Below are positions 44,135 to 56,396 of a DNA stretch of 64,000 nucleotides, one piece after another (position 1 is the stretch's first letter; each line of letters begins with the position of its first letter). Position numbers and translations under genes: made by a program. The notes below the pieces were generated by a model. That model was not told the origin of the DNA, did not search any database, and saw only the letters and a list, made by a program, of their open reading frames with translations. The DNA comes from Heterobasidion occidentale. Lineage: Eukaryota; Basidiomycota; Agaricomycetes; Russulales; Bondarzewiaceae. Location of the stretch: positions 1,178,001 through 1,242,000 of the forward strand of contig JBCAQO010000014.1 in assembly GCA_039111635.1 (NCBI GenBank). Reading direction: 5' to 3'.

Positions 44135-46795
44135 ATGGACGCGTCTCATCTCAGTGGCCTCACCCGTCCCCAACTCCAAAAGATTGCCAAGGCATGTCTG
44201 TCTTTACCTTCTCAACAATCTCAGCTTCTGACCTCTACCCAGCTGCATGGCATTAAAGCCAACAGCAAGACGGAGGTCATCATCGAGAACCTCCTCAATA
44301 AGTACCCCTCTGGCGTACCGTGAGCCTTTCGTCTACCAGCTTTGTGATGACACCTTGACACGAATGCGACACTCATACAGGAAGATGCCTTCGAAATCCA
44401 AGAAGGCCACCCGTCCGTCGACTCCCCTCAACGCGCCTGGCCCATCTGTATCTCACACGGCCCACACCCTAATCCCTCAACCTCCTCTCATCGAGGAGAA
44501 CCATGCCTCCACTTCCTCCGCCGCCTTCTCTCACCCCCATACCGGTGTGCCACCACGCCACACATCTCCCACTCCTGCGCGCACACCCATCCGCCCCATC
44601 CGCCTGACAAGCCCCCCTCGTACCAGTCCTCAGACGAAGACTGATCGAAAACAGGCTCAGAGTAGTCGATCCGTGGTGGCGCAGCAGAGTCCCATTCATG
44701 CGCCGGACTATGGTAGGTTTCCTCGACTATCATCATCCACTACACGTGCTGATCCCAGTATCAGCGTTGGCGACGACGACGACGCATAGACTCTCGAACG
44801 CCGGAGAACGTTCAGTCGGTTTCCTATCACCCCAGCCATCCCTGGAGTCCCTGCGCGGCTTGCGAGGCTCTTCGCGCCCGCGTACACCTGTGCCACTCAA
44901 CTTCGAGCAGTCACTCGGAGGTGAAGGGGTAGGGGAAAGTTCGCGCATTCCCGGGGAGAGTACAGGTATGTTCTTCTTTGAAATAATGCTTTCCGTCGCC
45001 TTGCTCATATGGAGTGCCAGGTCCCGCGCCCTCGACGCCTCGCATGGCGGAAAGCCCTTTCTTGGGTTCTGCACCGCGCAGAAAACGCGATCTTTACCGT
45101 TCGCCGACCCCAGCACCGGCCACCTTCCGCCAGTCTCTCGACAACAGGGCCGCAAACATGGTTGAGGAGCGTGACGGCGACAAGGGTATGTGCAATCACA
45201 AGACGGCCACTTGCCTCCTTCTGACCAGTACTTCCATCACAGGCTCTCAGTCGTCGCGAGGATACACGCCCAACTCGCCCCCGTATTGTCCCGTCTCGCC
45301 TGATCTCCCTCCGAGAGTGTATTCACCCTCCTCCGTCGACTCTTTCTTACGGAGCGTGAATCTTCCTCCCTTCTCTCTCTCCCCCCATCCCTCTGCTCCC
45401 CTCCCCCCACTTGCTTCTGCCCCTCTTCCTCAACCATCCTCTGCCCCCCTTGCTCCGCCTCAACCTCTTCCCCCTGTTGGTGGCACGAAGACCAGTGCAG
45501 GTGGCGCATCCCAGAAGTTCGTCGACGTCGCTACTCTGCGACGCTTGACGGGCATGATGCAGGAGATGGCAGACTCGAACCAGACTGCCGTCGACCACCT
45601 TCCGCGCGTTATGCAGGAGGCAGCGCGTCTGACGGTCGAGGTAGAGCGCTGTCGTGAACAGTTGCTCATTGCGCGGCGACAGAGGCTCGACCTTCAGGAG
45701 TGGTTGACGAAGTTCATCAACGACTGTGGCGAAGGCGAGGTGGATCAAGAAGTCGTTGGAGATGGTCGGCGAGAGGCTCACAGGGAGGATGCAAACGCCG
45801 CACGCGACATTCCCCGTCCTTCCGACCAGGTATCTTCAGCAGGAGCACGTGCAGCGCATCCCCTTCCCGATCGAGAGACTGCCATTTTCGGCAACGGCAA
45901 CGAGTCCGATCAGGACGACTACGCGGCGCCGAGCCGGCGCACTCCTGCCGTCGACGAGGTACCGGATCGGGAGGACTGGGATCCTTCGAGGCGCGCGCTC
46001 TTCTTTGGAGAGTATGACGATGAGCCTGATCAGTATGAAGTCAGGTAATTATATCTCTGTTCGGTCTATGTGCAGCTGACCGATCCCTTGTTCTGCACTC
46101 GCAGGCATAGCTCTCTAGATCCGGAAGAGATCCCTGAGGTGTCGACCTTGCCGACACAAGCTCCTGCCGCCGCACTGCCGCCGCACTCTGTGCGTGCGCC
46201 ATCTCACAGTCCCATGAATATCACATTCGGATATTACCCGGGATCGACCGACAACTTCCCCCTCTCCCCACCCCTTCGACGGGTGAGTAGCTCAGAGGGG
46301 GAGTATACCCCGCCGAACTTCCCCTCGGTGCATTTCAGCTCGAGTCCCAGTAGGTCACTACGGGACGTCCCCCAATCATCTCCAGCAGGGGTTAAGCGCA
46401 AGCGCTCCGCCGCACCCTCACCGCCTTCGGACGCAGCGGCCACCATCGCCGAGGATGATGAATACGAGGATGAGGACGGTTTCTCAGAACACCGCACGTC
46501 AAGCCCTGTCGTTGGCTTCAGTTTCAACGGGAAGCGGCGAAAGCTTGACTCATCTCGATCAGGGGACGCGGGTTCGCACCGGGGCACGGCTAGTCCGGAG
46601 GTAAAAGTCAAAGTGGAACATAGTGACGATGAGCTCGATCGTTCGAACGTGGCAGAGATGCTCAGCTTTGACCACGATCATCGTATCGATGGGCATAGCT
46701 CAGACTCTAGCAGAAGCGACGCCCATCATGACGTGAGGCGACAGGATTGGCCGCTACCACCAGAGGCGATGTTCTTCTCAAGGCTCCCTCGATAG
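44135..46795 (+). CDS. SAP-domain nuclear protein (DNA-binding, otherwise uncharacterised)
   Basis: Exon 1 (44135-44191) encodes MDASHLSGLTRPQLQKIAK and joins across a 51-nt GC-AG intron to LHGIKANSKTEVIIENLLNK. Together they make a textbook SAP helix-extended-helix DNA-binding motif in residues about 8-40. Further introns are a GTGAGC intron after KYPSGVP, a 46-nt intron (GTAGGT...CCAG near 44710-44757), GTATGT introns near 44967 and 45185, and GTAATT near 46046. The body is Ser/Pro-rich, with a coiled coil (QEMADSNQTAVDHLPRVMQE to CREQLLIARRQRLDLQEWL) at 45540-45720. Nuclear localisation signals (VKRKRSAAP, NGKRRKLD) and acidic patches (EDDEYEDEDG) lie near the C-terminus. A role in chromatin or transcription is inferred. 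Confidence 0.8.
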
Positions 46796-47570
46796 TTTCC
46801 ACTGACGCATTTTTCTTTCTTTCTTTTTACTTCTCTGATTTTGTCTCGAATCTTTTTCTCTTTCCAATGACTGGAAGTGCGTTTCTGTGCTCATAGACTT
46901 CCACATCCCTATATATTGCTCATTTATACAGCTATCACTGTTTGTATTACCAGACATATATGGCTACAGTTTCCTCTCGTCTCTCATCTCTCTTGTCGTG
47001 GATCATCATTCATTTTAGCATATTGGCCCGAAGTTAATTGCAGTGCTCGATTTTTTTTTAAATCCTTGGCCCATTCACACGGAACATCAACAGCTGAGGC
47101 AAAATGAAAGGTCGGTGTGTCCACAATATCATCGCGGATGCGAACACAGAGACAAAACCCAGAGGGACCGACGTAGATCCCTTCGCCGTGAGTGCTCAGC
47201 ACTCAGCATGCAGTTGTGTATTTGGAAGCCCCTTTGTGTCGAGGGAATCGTCTGCGAGAGGATTTCGAAAGATAATGGCGGGCGTACGAGAGTTTACATG
47301 TGAGTCTTGATCTGTGAGTGGTGATTTGACCCAGCTACTACGCTTGCACAGGTATCTCGGATGACCGCATGCGTTCCATTCGATGTGGCCGTATTGGATT
47401 TCAATGAAGACAGGAGGGCATCAGATGGTCCGGTGATACAGGAGGCTACATGTATTTCCATATGAACGATATACAGGTCATGAAACAGCGATAGTTCTCT
47501 CGTTGAGAGTCGATGGATATATGACAGACGATCTTCGGTAGATATATATCAGTATGGTCCGAAACAAATA
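46796..47570. other. Intergenic region containing an esterase relic
   Basis: Lies between the convergent 3' ends of the SAP gene and REX4. A microsatellite-like pyrimidine tract (TTTCTTTCTTTC) lies at about 46810-46825. The decayed esterase piece is listed separately. Confidence 0.4.
47155..47450 (+). pseudogene. Relic of the 3' end of an HSL-type esterase
   Basis: Three ordered blocks match copy 4. GTAGATCCCTTCGCCG resembles GTTTGGATCCCTTGCGCG (acid loop). GTCGAGGGAATCGTCTGCGA followed by GGATTTCGAAAGATAATGGC resembles the helix after it (GAAAATCCTCAAGGAGAACG) and ends in a splice donor GTGAGT. After an intron-like gap ending TTGCACAG, TATCTCGGATGACCGCATGC continues with GTTCCATTCGATG, resembling TATCCTGGCGTACCGCATGC plus GTTCCACTCGGTT (the YPGVPHAFHS exon). 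A stop replaces Val in that exon (L-G-stop-P-H-A-F-H) and about 50 bp is inserted in the first block. The exon-intron-exon order shows it derives from a genomic copy, not cDNA. Confidence 0.65.
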
Positions 47571-49042
47571 TTATCTTGACAAACTGAGGGCCCCCTTAGC
47601 TCCTCCACCAAGCTCTTTCCACCACTGCGACTTATCTCCACCTCCACCTCCACCTCCGCCGCCTCCGCCACCCCCCTTTGATCGTTTCGTGGTGATCGTC
47701 GAAAGGCCCGACGAGATACCCTTACGTCCACCCTTGCCTACCGAGTGCACCGCCTTCCTTTTTGCCGCTACCTTGACCCGCCCGTTTTGTGTGGTGGTAT
47801 CAGCATCTTCGCCGTCCGTCTCTCCTTCTGGACTCACGATAGTGTCTGCGCGCCTTTTACCTTTTACCTCGTCGCGCGGAGCGAATTTGCGATTATTCAC
47901 ACGTATAGGCATTGTCGAATACGCCCGTTCCCACTGTTTTCTGTGCAGCCTAAATACGGCCATTGTCGCGCGTGCATCGGTGACCTATTCACCCAGGGTA
48001 CTTGATACATGGGCGGGATATCGCATAGCGAGTTAATAAAACGACGGACCGAGCTATGCTCCCCGCCCTGGATCTGCACGGAAACCATGTCCCGCACGAG
48101 GTTGCGCAGGGCCGGATGCGGGCTGCGTGACTGTCCATTTTTGTGCGCGAGATGTTGCGTATCGCGTTGCTCGGCTCGAGGGTGAGAAAGGAGTAGGACC
48201 TACAGAGCAACAAGAGGTCTATCGCTGGGATGTGTGTAGGCAGATAGGTGCACACCTTCAAATCATTATGTACGGCATGTCCGACAAGGATACGGCCCTT
48301 GAGCAAGTCAGCAACGCGTGCCTGGATTTCATCGAAAGGTTTGGCTATAATGTAAGAGACCCATTAGTCTTGCATACACAGACCGGGAAGATAACAAGTG
48401 AATATAAAGACAGGGTATTGTAAATGAGTAGAACGATCATATGACAACATACCGTTGATCATGTCCCTCTCTCTCACCCCACTGAACGCCGTCCGCCAAT
48501 CCGTCACGCGCTCCCGCTGCCTGACGAACTCATCGAGTACAACGACACCGTTATAGTCGACTATCGAAACACGGGCTAGTGAAGATTCCCCTCCACCTGG
48601 GCCGATGCCCACCATCTCACAATCCAGTGCCAGATACTTGCTGCGTGAGAGTTCGACAGGTGATGCGGAGAGCAGACCGTAGATGAGCTTCCGCATGTCT
48701 CCGAGGCATTCTCCATTCAACGTTGTCGCATCTGCGAGAAGAGCGGGATCGACGGCATGTGGTTTCCGCGCAGTAGATGCGGGCGGATTGGAGACGCTCG
48801 ACTGGGAGGTAGAAGCTGTTGGAGCTGAAGGGAGTACGGGATCTTGAGATATTTTACGGCGTTTTCGTGAGTGTGAATGCTCATTTTTTGGTAGCCTTGA
48901 TGACTGGAATTTCTATTCGCGAAAATGCGTCGCAATATCGTGTCTGGAAGCACATTAGACAACATACCTTCTGCAAGGCAAGCCAGTTATTGGACGGGCC
49001 ATCTTTGAGTACCATCTCGCTCACTACGACGAGTCCCGCCAT
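47571..49042 (-). CDS. REX4: RNA exonuclease 4 (REX4), DEDDh family
   Basis: REX4 is a nucleolar 3'-5' exonuclease acting in pre-rRNA processing. Five exons: [20 protein letters not shown] with LALQK; a Lys/Arg/Ser-rich exon ([14 protein letters not shown]); the exonuclease core [20 protein letters not shown] (Asp and Glu of DEDD) and [33 protein letters not shown] (third Asp); [20 protein letters not shown]; and [20 protein letters not shown] with the His/Asp-end motif. The tail is basic and holds a 13-glycine run (about 47645-47683) before [16 protein letters not shown]. Start 49042 is the first Met and fits the conserved NWLAL segment. Confidence 0.92.
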
Positions 49043-49709
49043 CAGTTCTGATCTACAGCTATAACGATGAGCATACCAGCGTATTCGCCCAGAGATGTTG
49101 CGGTAGAGGTCAAGCTTCTTTGTACTGCACAAATGTCACGGTGCGATGCAAACTGATCGCAGCTTGAGATTTTTGGTATAAATCCTGCGAAAATCCTTCA
49201 AGAAAGGGGTTTCAATGTCACGCTTTTGTCAAAATAAATGTGACAGAACTGTGACCCCTGCAGGGACATTCGTCTCATCATTAAAAACAGTGCTCCTGCG
49301 CGCAGTGTCGGATTTTGCATTGGACAATTGCTCAGTGGTCCTTGGTTTCTCGTAGATAAGAGACCGATATACGAAGCATGAATGCAAGGGCCTCGTGTCA
49401 GTTTTCGCTCAAAGAAGAGATGATCCTGCGGATATCATGCCTTCCTCATCCAGTTTGAGTAATATAAAACAAGCAAGTAGATATAGAAATCTAGAGATCA
49501 AGAGCTCCGCGCTACCTGCAGTCCCGTCCTATCGTTGTTGACTAATCGAAAGAAAAAAATGTAACAGACAATCCACCCACTCTTTGCACACTTCGCCTCA
49601 TGACAGTCATGAAAGAAAGATGATTTGAATGCCTGCCCATCCATACCTTCCTATATTCATACCACTGTGCAATCGTCAGGAGCTGCTCGTCATGATCACC
49701 TTGCATCGT
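49043..49709. other. Intergenic region between REX4 and ERV14
   Basis: AT-rich REX4 upstream DNA (49140-49600) with no gene recognised. Confidence 0.45.
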
Positions 49710-50511
49710 TCATTCGCTCTCCGAGATGAGCGCAACAATCATCCTGAGAATGCGAAAGATGTTCCCGATGAGCTATGTGTCACTCTGAGTATGAAGCAGA
49801 CGCTGCTCACCGGTAGAGGTAGTAAAAGAAAGAAAGGAGGTAGAACCCAAGCTTGATGAAGCTTTCTTTCTTATGACCTGATAGTGTCCGAAAGATTTCC
49901 GTCGCGTCATACATGTGGTTCTTGTTTCGAATCCTATGAGAGAAGGTAGAAAGCGCGAGAACATTAGAAGAGTTGAGAATTCGAATAAGCGCTGGTATTG
50001 GCGCGTTGGGAACACACTTGTTGGCGTTGAACGCGAGGAGAGGTGCGTTGAGAAGGAAGGCCATCCATTGCCCCGAGAGCAGGAATAATAGCGTGAGGAA
50101 TGCGTGTGCGGAGTTTTCGGGGAGGACGAACTACATTTATGAGTAACATCAGAACACGTGCAAATAAAGTCGTACGAGAGCCTGAAGGACACGTACTTGG
50201 TTAAGCTTGTTACAAAGATCTATAGGATTGATATAGTCGCATTCCAGATCAGAGAACATGATGATCTGGGCCACGCACAGGCAGTTAGTAGGTTGGTAGA
50301 TCGTGTGCACGCAAGATACAGGGCACGTACGAAGAAAACCATCGTGAACAACAACCCCGCAGCCATCAGCACCGCAAAGAGAAAGAGCCATCCTATTTTC
50401 AGCACATACGTCGCAGCGAGGGGCCAGCGAGTGACACAGTTTTCAACGGGATGTTGGCATCAGTCTCTCCTATACTCATTGTAAGCAGGAGGCCGCACCT
50501 GCGCCACCCAT
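49710..50511 (-). CDS. ERV14: Cornichon family COPII cargo receptor (Erv14)
   Basis: Erv14 recruits transmembrane cargo into ER-derived COPII vesicles. The gene has very short exons: ATGGGTGGCGCAG (50511 downward) splices to [20 protein letters not shown]. Next are [20 protein letters not shown] with [23 protein letters not shown] with [18 protein letters not shown], then [20 protein letters not shown] with [18 protein letters not shown], and the last exon [14 protein letters not shown]. Three membrane helices and the conserved acidic/asparagine-rich segments match the family. The exon boundaries all conserve phase. About 140 residues, the usual length. Confidence 0.93.
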
Positions 50512-51108
50512 GTTGTATGAATTACAAGAGAATGAGATGATTAGAATAAGGGTGTTGAACAGTAGGAACTGTGCAATGTGGTGGAAGGAGGATACAGCCG
50601 CCTTGTGGACAGGAGGTACGAGGATGAGAGGCTCTGCAAAGGCTGACGTCCATGTGTCACTTGGTCACGAGGTGACAGGAATGTGATTATTCGTGACTTA
50701 TTTACGGCATCTCCCTGCAGTCTTCAATGCTGCATCTCGGCTCAACGCAATATCGTGATCTGCTAACATCTACCACTATCCTCCAATTTTACGCATTAGC
50801 AGTGCCTTATGCTATGATCGATCTGTGCTCGCAAAGTATTGGGTTGCTCATCTCCAGTCACGCAATCAAGGTCTCCAGTCGAGATATGAGACGCATAGAA
50901 AGCACAGAATAATATGCCATAACACATACTTCCGTTTCAGCGGACATTGTGATATCACACGGAAGCTAACAAGTCTACCCATTTGTCCCTCGCACTGCCT
51001 CTCTCCACCGAACATTGCAACCGGGTCACTCAATTCACAGTCGACGTTCATCACCCCGCTGCCCTCCAGCAGCTATGATGAGGGACAACGTTAGGCGCAT
51101 ACTCCCGC
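50512..51108. other. Intergenic region
   Basis: Lies between the ERV14 promoter side and the 3' end of the kinase gene. No feature recognised. Confidence 0.4.
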
Positions 51109-52356
51109 TCATATTTCTTCCCAAGAAGCAACTAGGCCACGAGCCCCTGCCGCTGCGGCATCGTCGACGACTTCAACATGCCTGAAGACATGGCCATTCT
51201 GCTTCAGCGCACGCAGGACCAAGTTGCGATAGGACTCAATGCTGACGAGTGAGCCGCCAAAACACAATATGCTTTCCGATGCAGGCACTGTTCGACTACC
51301 CTGCTCCAAATAATCACCCTTAGTACAGCGAAGTTTGGATAGCAGTAGAGGTGCAGAACGTACCTGATTTCCGACACCATCATTCAGTACCACGGCGATT
51401 TGTGATGCCAGTCTACTCGCACACTCCTTCAACACTTGCAGCGCGATCGGATCGTCATCTTCAAAGGCCGCCGCGAATACTAGCGGAGAGAGAGCCGAGA
51501 GCCGCTTCTCCCGAGAACAAGCAGCGTAGTTGTGCAGATCCACTTTCTTCGATGGGATGTCGCCTTCCTCCGCAGCGACCACGGGATCGGGCATGTAAAT
51601 AGCCTCCAAAACGTCCAAGATGTTATTGATCCCAAACCGCTCGAATATGCGATCCTGGAGCGTCTGCTTTCCTGGCATTGCTGCAGGAAGAACATAGCCA
51701 GCGGATGCAGCATCGCGAAGCTTCAAAAGCGTGCATATCGCTGTACGTCCTACGTCGAATCCGCCGCCTTCATCACCCAAAATCCATCCCCACCCGCCAA
51801 CGCGCGCCAACTCACTTAACGGACCCTCCTGCAGCTCAGTATCTCCTCCCTTCCTAGTCCGTCCCCTCTTGAAGCTGACAATAATGCTGCCTGTCCCACC
51901 AATGCACGCGACAGCACTATGCACGTCTTTGAGCAATGTGAGGGGTGCACCGAGTAGAAACACATCGTTGGTGATCGTCAGGCGCGGCCCGGCCGGCACA
52001 CCGAGGAGCGTCGAGACTTCAGGAGTCAGGCGTGTGATCGCAGAGGGCGAATCGACGCCGGATATTCCTAACCAGGCTGCGGAAAAAGTGTAAAGCGATG
52101 GATTGGCTATGCTTAGCGGGAGAGAGGTTGGGAGGGGGATTGCGGATGAAGGCAAGGAGAGTGCAATTCTCAAGGCCGCGACCACAGCCGTGGATATCTC
52201 GTGCAGGAAGGCTTCGATACCTATGTAGGTGAAATTAGAGGGACCAGCGAGTGCGCGGGAGAGGATCGCGCCAGATTGAGAGGCTATAACAGCTGCAGTT
52301 TTAGTCCCACCGCAATCGATGCAAAGATAGAGGCGCGCAGGGGAGGAAGTAGACAT
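51109..52356 (-). CDS. N-acetylglucosamine kinase (BadF/BadG/BcrA/BcrD ATPase family)
   Basis: The enzyme phosphorylates GlcNAc to GlcNAc-6-phosphate in amino-sugar salvage, for example from chitin turnover. The N-terminus LYLCIDCGGTKTAAVIASQS is the ATPase phosphate-1 loop. AWLGISGVDSP and LTITNDVFLLGAPL follow, then the second phosphate loop AVACIGGTGSIIVSFKRGR, GGWGWILGDEGGGFDVGRTA with the substrate-binding acidic residues, and ESILCFGGSLVSIESYRNLV near the end. The frame from 52356 to 51109 is open without a break, but a 63-nt segment (VRSAPLLLSKLRCTKGDYLE) is bounded by GTACGT and GAGCAG and is almost surely an in-frame intron, giving about 394 residues. No signal peptide; cytosolic. 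Confidence 0.9.
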   Translation of the reverse strand: MSTSSPARLYLCIDCGGTKTAAVIASQSGAILSRALAGPSNFTYIGIEAFLHEISTAVVAALRIALSLPSSAIPLPTSLPLSIANPSLYTFSAAWLGISGVDSPSAITRLTPEVSTLLGVPAGPRLTITNDVFLLGAPLTLLKDVHSAVACIGGTGSIIVSFKRGRTRKGGDTELQEGPLSELARVGGWGWILGDEGGGFDVGRTAICTLLKLRDAASAGYVLPAAMPGKQTLQDRIFERFGINNILDVLEAIYMPDPVVAAEEGDIPSKKVDLHNYAACSREKRLSALSPLVFAAAFEDDDPIALQVLKECASRLASQIAVVLNDGVGNQVRSAPLLLSKLRCTKGDYLEQGSRTVPASESILCFGGSLVSIESYRNLVLRALKQNGHVFRHVEVVDDAAAAGARGLVASWEEI

Positions 52357-53255
52357 TGTGGTGGTAGTTGATAAGAGGGATCATCGGATAAACCGGGGAA
52401 AGTAGAAGTTATTGATTGACTTGTCAAACTCCATATCGAAAGTGGTCCACACCTGATGGTAGGCTTATCAACCGTATCTCACGCTTTCATAGAATGATCT
52501 AGCGAATGAGTGGAGGGATATCAGAGTGGAGGCTGGAATCAGCCAGCTAATCGCTATGCGCTGTATTATTTTGCTGCGGCTAGAGTCTGGGAGGGAAGGC
52601 GTTTCTATCAATGATGATGGGTGCTATGATTAATCATAGGGGATCTGGTAACTTGATCGCAAATCGCCTTCTGCGCAAGTGTAATGTCGGATGATAGCTT
52701 GAGAAAAATATTGTGTAAATCAAGAAGCTTACGGGTGATCCTGCGTCAGTATAGTGTATAGCGCAATCAAAAGGACGTTCAGAGGCAAAAACTGACTTGC
52801 ATCAATTGCCAGTCTAGGCTTGGAGTGAGCGTCAACATGATTGATGTTAGCAGCCATTAGATGCTCAGCGCCAATGGGCATATGAATACTTCCATAAGGG
52901 CCAGATATATAGCAGTGAGAATTTGTTGTACATTGATGGCAAGAAATTGAGATTCTCAAAGACGTCTGTGTGCGTGGAGATCGCTGAGTACTGAGTCGTG
53001 ACGTCACCCATTTCTGTTCTCCTGCGGCCGGCCCTAAACAGTCTCACTGAAATTCATGGCCACACTCACATCCAGACTTTAGCCAGAAAACACTTGGTGC
53101 AAGCTTGAGAAAATACGACTCTTGTCAGCCTGCGTAATAGTATTACATGGGCGGGATGTTACAGGTCAGAGAGCATCGTCTTCGACGCATAAACACGGAT
53201 CGAGATTGTGAGGAACGCTCACTAATCCCCTTGTGGTTTCTCGAACTCAAGCCAA
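52357..53255. other. Intergenic region between the kinase and MFS transporter 1
   Basis: Upstream side of the kinase and 3' flank of the transporter. Short frames only. Confidence 0.4.
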
Positions 53256-55867
53256 CTAGTACAAATACCTGAATCCTTTCTTTCTCTCCATTGCCACCTC
53301 TATAGAGACCCCCTCCAGCCTTGCTGCGTCTTCCACCCGTTCGCGGTCTGCATCACTGAGGGCGTCAAGCTCTGCCGCTGCCAATCTTGCATTCTCGCGA
53401 ACGAGCATCTGGCGTACAACTGCACCGAATATAGATCAGCATGAATGCATTTGCCTGCAGAGAGGTCGATAGCATATGTGACGTACTCAACGCAAGTAAA
53501 GAACTGAAAAGGAGTGCTGCGAGGCTTATGAACATTGACGGGTGGTACTCAGGGCCCCATTTTTCTTTCCAGATGAATGTACCAATCCTGATGATGTTCA
53601 AGGCGTTAAAATCATAGTATTTTTCGTAGAATGGAACGTACAAATTTCCGATGTTTCCAATGCCGTTTACAATGCCGATGGCCGCAGATCGCTTTGCTGG
53701 CGGTCGTGGAGCTGTGTTTGAGACCCATACCGCCGTCAGCGCAAAGCCTAGCGTACGCATGAGCAATAAGTATGAGACAAGGATGAGAGCAACGAGTCAT
53801 ACCAGACTCCCCGCCGCCATGAGAAAGAGTGCAATATAACGACCTCCAATGGACATTGTATTGAGGCCGATAATATACCCTAGTACGGCACACCACCACC
53901 AACCCGCGATGTGGAAGAAGCGTTCACCAGTTCTGTCTGAGATTTGGTTAGCTGCAAAGTGCTTTATCTTTTCCACAACAATCAAAGTGACATACCAGCA
54001 TGCCATGCATTCAGACAGCACACAATAGTTGCAAAAATCCACGGAGGACTGGGAGATGCCATGAGTAAACGTTTACGTGTCCCACAACGTGCTTCACCCA
54101 CGCTGCCAGGAGCAAACCAATTGTGACATTGAACCCGAATGTTGACGTTAATCTGATATATATGATAATGTTGAGGATCAAAACTATATTTGTATAGATT
54201 GCTCACGTCGGAAAGAAATTGGAGAAACTCAGACAAGAAGCTGTGAGCAGTTCATGACCACCATGATACATACTTTGGGGTCTTTGATGGCCAACACGAA
54301 ACCGCCCCAGGCCCTACAGAACGGTCAGTTCAGCCCGTAAATTAGAAGGGGATAATGCATTGAACGAACGAATCATGTGTAGTGTCTTCGTCCGCCTCGC
54401 CTGCATCTTCGGAAAGCCGCACTTGTGCGAGGCGCCGCTCAGCGGGTGAGAGCCAGCGGCTATTGTTCGGCTATCATGATAAGGTGAACATACAATACGA
54501 CGTCAGGAGCGGAGAACATACATAGTCTGGGAGCAAATAACTGTATGCAATATCAGTAAATGTCGAATAGACCATTCAGGTGAGCTGCTTACATTGTCCA
54601 GAATCCTAGAAACATCGTAACTGCTCCCTGCACTTGACTTAGCTATTCTTTGCAAAAAATCGCAGTTCATATACGATGTATCGCACCTCGATGTAAAATA
54701 ACCTGCAAAACACGGTTGAAGATTAGGCGGATAATCAGGATGCGTACACTTGATGGGAAGTAGGACGGACCATCTCCAGGCTCTGACTCCAAGGCGACCG
54801 TCCATACCAGAAAGAATACCTGCAGCTATGAGCTAAACGCAAATCAGCATAAATAGCTCAGTATTTTGTCGGCATACAACCCACACTTCCAAAAGCGTTC
54901 GATATAAGAAGGCCACCGTATAGGATTGCCGAGCGGAAAGCCAGTTCCTGGATTGAGGATATCGGTCATATTATCGCTGAATCGTGAGCGAGACATTCCT
55001 CACATATCTTGTGTACCATCTCGATAAGAGATATATCGCTCCCGGATAGAAAGCAGCCTTTAATCGTATGAGCTCTACGCACGCTAGGCAAACAGTCATG
55101 GCCTAGCTCACCTCAGGCAATCCTATGAACAAACGGCATGCAACGATGCCGGCAAAGCTATGGGTGGCCTATAGAAGTTGTGAGACTCCACTATCGCTGG
55201 GTACAGCTTGGATAACGCACGCCTGTGAGAGTACTTGCCAAACCCCATACGACGACGCACGTTCCAATGTACAGGGATGGCCTAAAAGGTCGTGTGAGCA
55301 GCGCCGAGTGGTTGATCATCAGAAAAGTGCTGACCTCGTGATACGATTCAGGATCTGGAAGGCGTCTCGTTGAGTGTAGCTCTCGGACCCTGCAAAGAAC
55401 TCACCATGTTGGATGGAATTTGTGCGGGACAATAGGTCGCATATAACGCCGCGAGAACAACATTGTACTTGATATCTGTGTCGCAGAGTCAAACCAAAAT
55501 CGACATACAATGTCAGTGACATAAGGAACCTGTAAGACCTAGGTCTTGCTCTAAACCTTTCAGTCGAGCTGCAGTGACTGCAGTACGCTAAAAAATCAAA
55601 TCGACAGTGGATATCTCCATTAAACAAGATGATGGGTGCAAAACGCACATCGATATAATTCAGGATGTAAATGGCGATGATGATGGGCAACAGCCGTAAA
55701 TCCAGCTTGCGAACCAGCCTCTTTTCTGCGGACTTCCTCAGAGGTCCGAGCAAGCTGCTATCACCATCGTCTTCGGGCAGTCGGCTCGATACCTTCCGCT
55801 CAATGATTTCGACGGAAGGATTAGCTCGTTTCTTGTCGATACATTCGATATCATCGTTGGGTGACAT
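53256..55867 (-). CDS. MFS transporter 1, allantoate permease-like (ACS family)
   Basis: A multi-exon anion:cation-symporter-type transporter, probably at the plasma membrane. The start is MSPNDDIECIDKKRANPSVE, and the N-terminal tail ends EKRLVRKLDLRLLPIIIAIY before helix 1. Typical motifs in order: RLFIGLPE, FYPGAIYLLSRWYTR with ELAFRSAILYGGLLISNAFG, GILSGMDGRLGVRAWRW, SPAERRLAQVRLSEDAGEAD (central loop), WIFATIVCCLNAWHAG with RTGERFFHIAGWWWCAVLGY, VWVSNTAPRPPAKRSAAIGI, and the cytosolic C-tail ADRERVEDAARLEGVSIEVA with KGFRYLY-stop. Relatives carry allantoate, pantothenate, tartrate or nicotinate; the substrate is not readable here. Confidence 0.85.
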
Positions 55868-56396
55868 TGAGGATCAGAGGCGGAGGCAGAGATTCCAAGG
55901 ACGGGTGACATGAAGTTGATATAGTACTGACCAAAGACCAATAGTGCGATGTAATGGTTTGGGGCTGGAGCTCGTGACATGTCGACAAGGAAATTCTAAA
56001 AGTGGAGTCAATGGCCAATACCGCGAGTATATGGAAGAAGCAGCATCGGCGCTCTAGCAGTGCTAGCCTTGTAACGTCGGTGGAGTGGCCCATCTACCTA
56101 CACGTGTTGTCTCAGCTCTGAAAGGACATAGACATACCATCACTTGAATCTTCTGATGCGCCCTCTACACATATAGATAGCTGAAGTTTGTGATATGCCT
56201 TCTAGACTTTTTAAATTAATAGCAAAAGGCCGAGGTCGCCTCCGAAGTCATTGTTCGCTTGCGAGCCTTGTTAGAGTGACGTCAACAACAGACGAAGCCC
56301 AAGGCCGGAACTAACCTTATCTCGTCATGACACAAGTGTTCAACGTTCAGCGTTCAACTATTATAATTACCTAAAACCTGCTAGCGTTAGCTCAAG
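55868..56396. other. Short intergenic region between transporters 1 and 2
   Basis: Promoter side of transporter 1 and 3' flank of transporter 2. Nothing else recognised. Confidence 0.4.

Noticed and set aside
51109..52356. Treating the GlcNAc kinase as a single-exon 415-residue protein
   Set aside because: A 63-nt segment has a perfect GTACGT donor and GAGCAG acceptor and interrupts a conserved region, so an in-frame intron is more likely.
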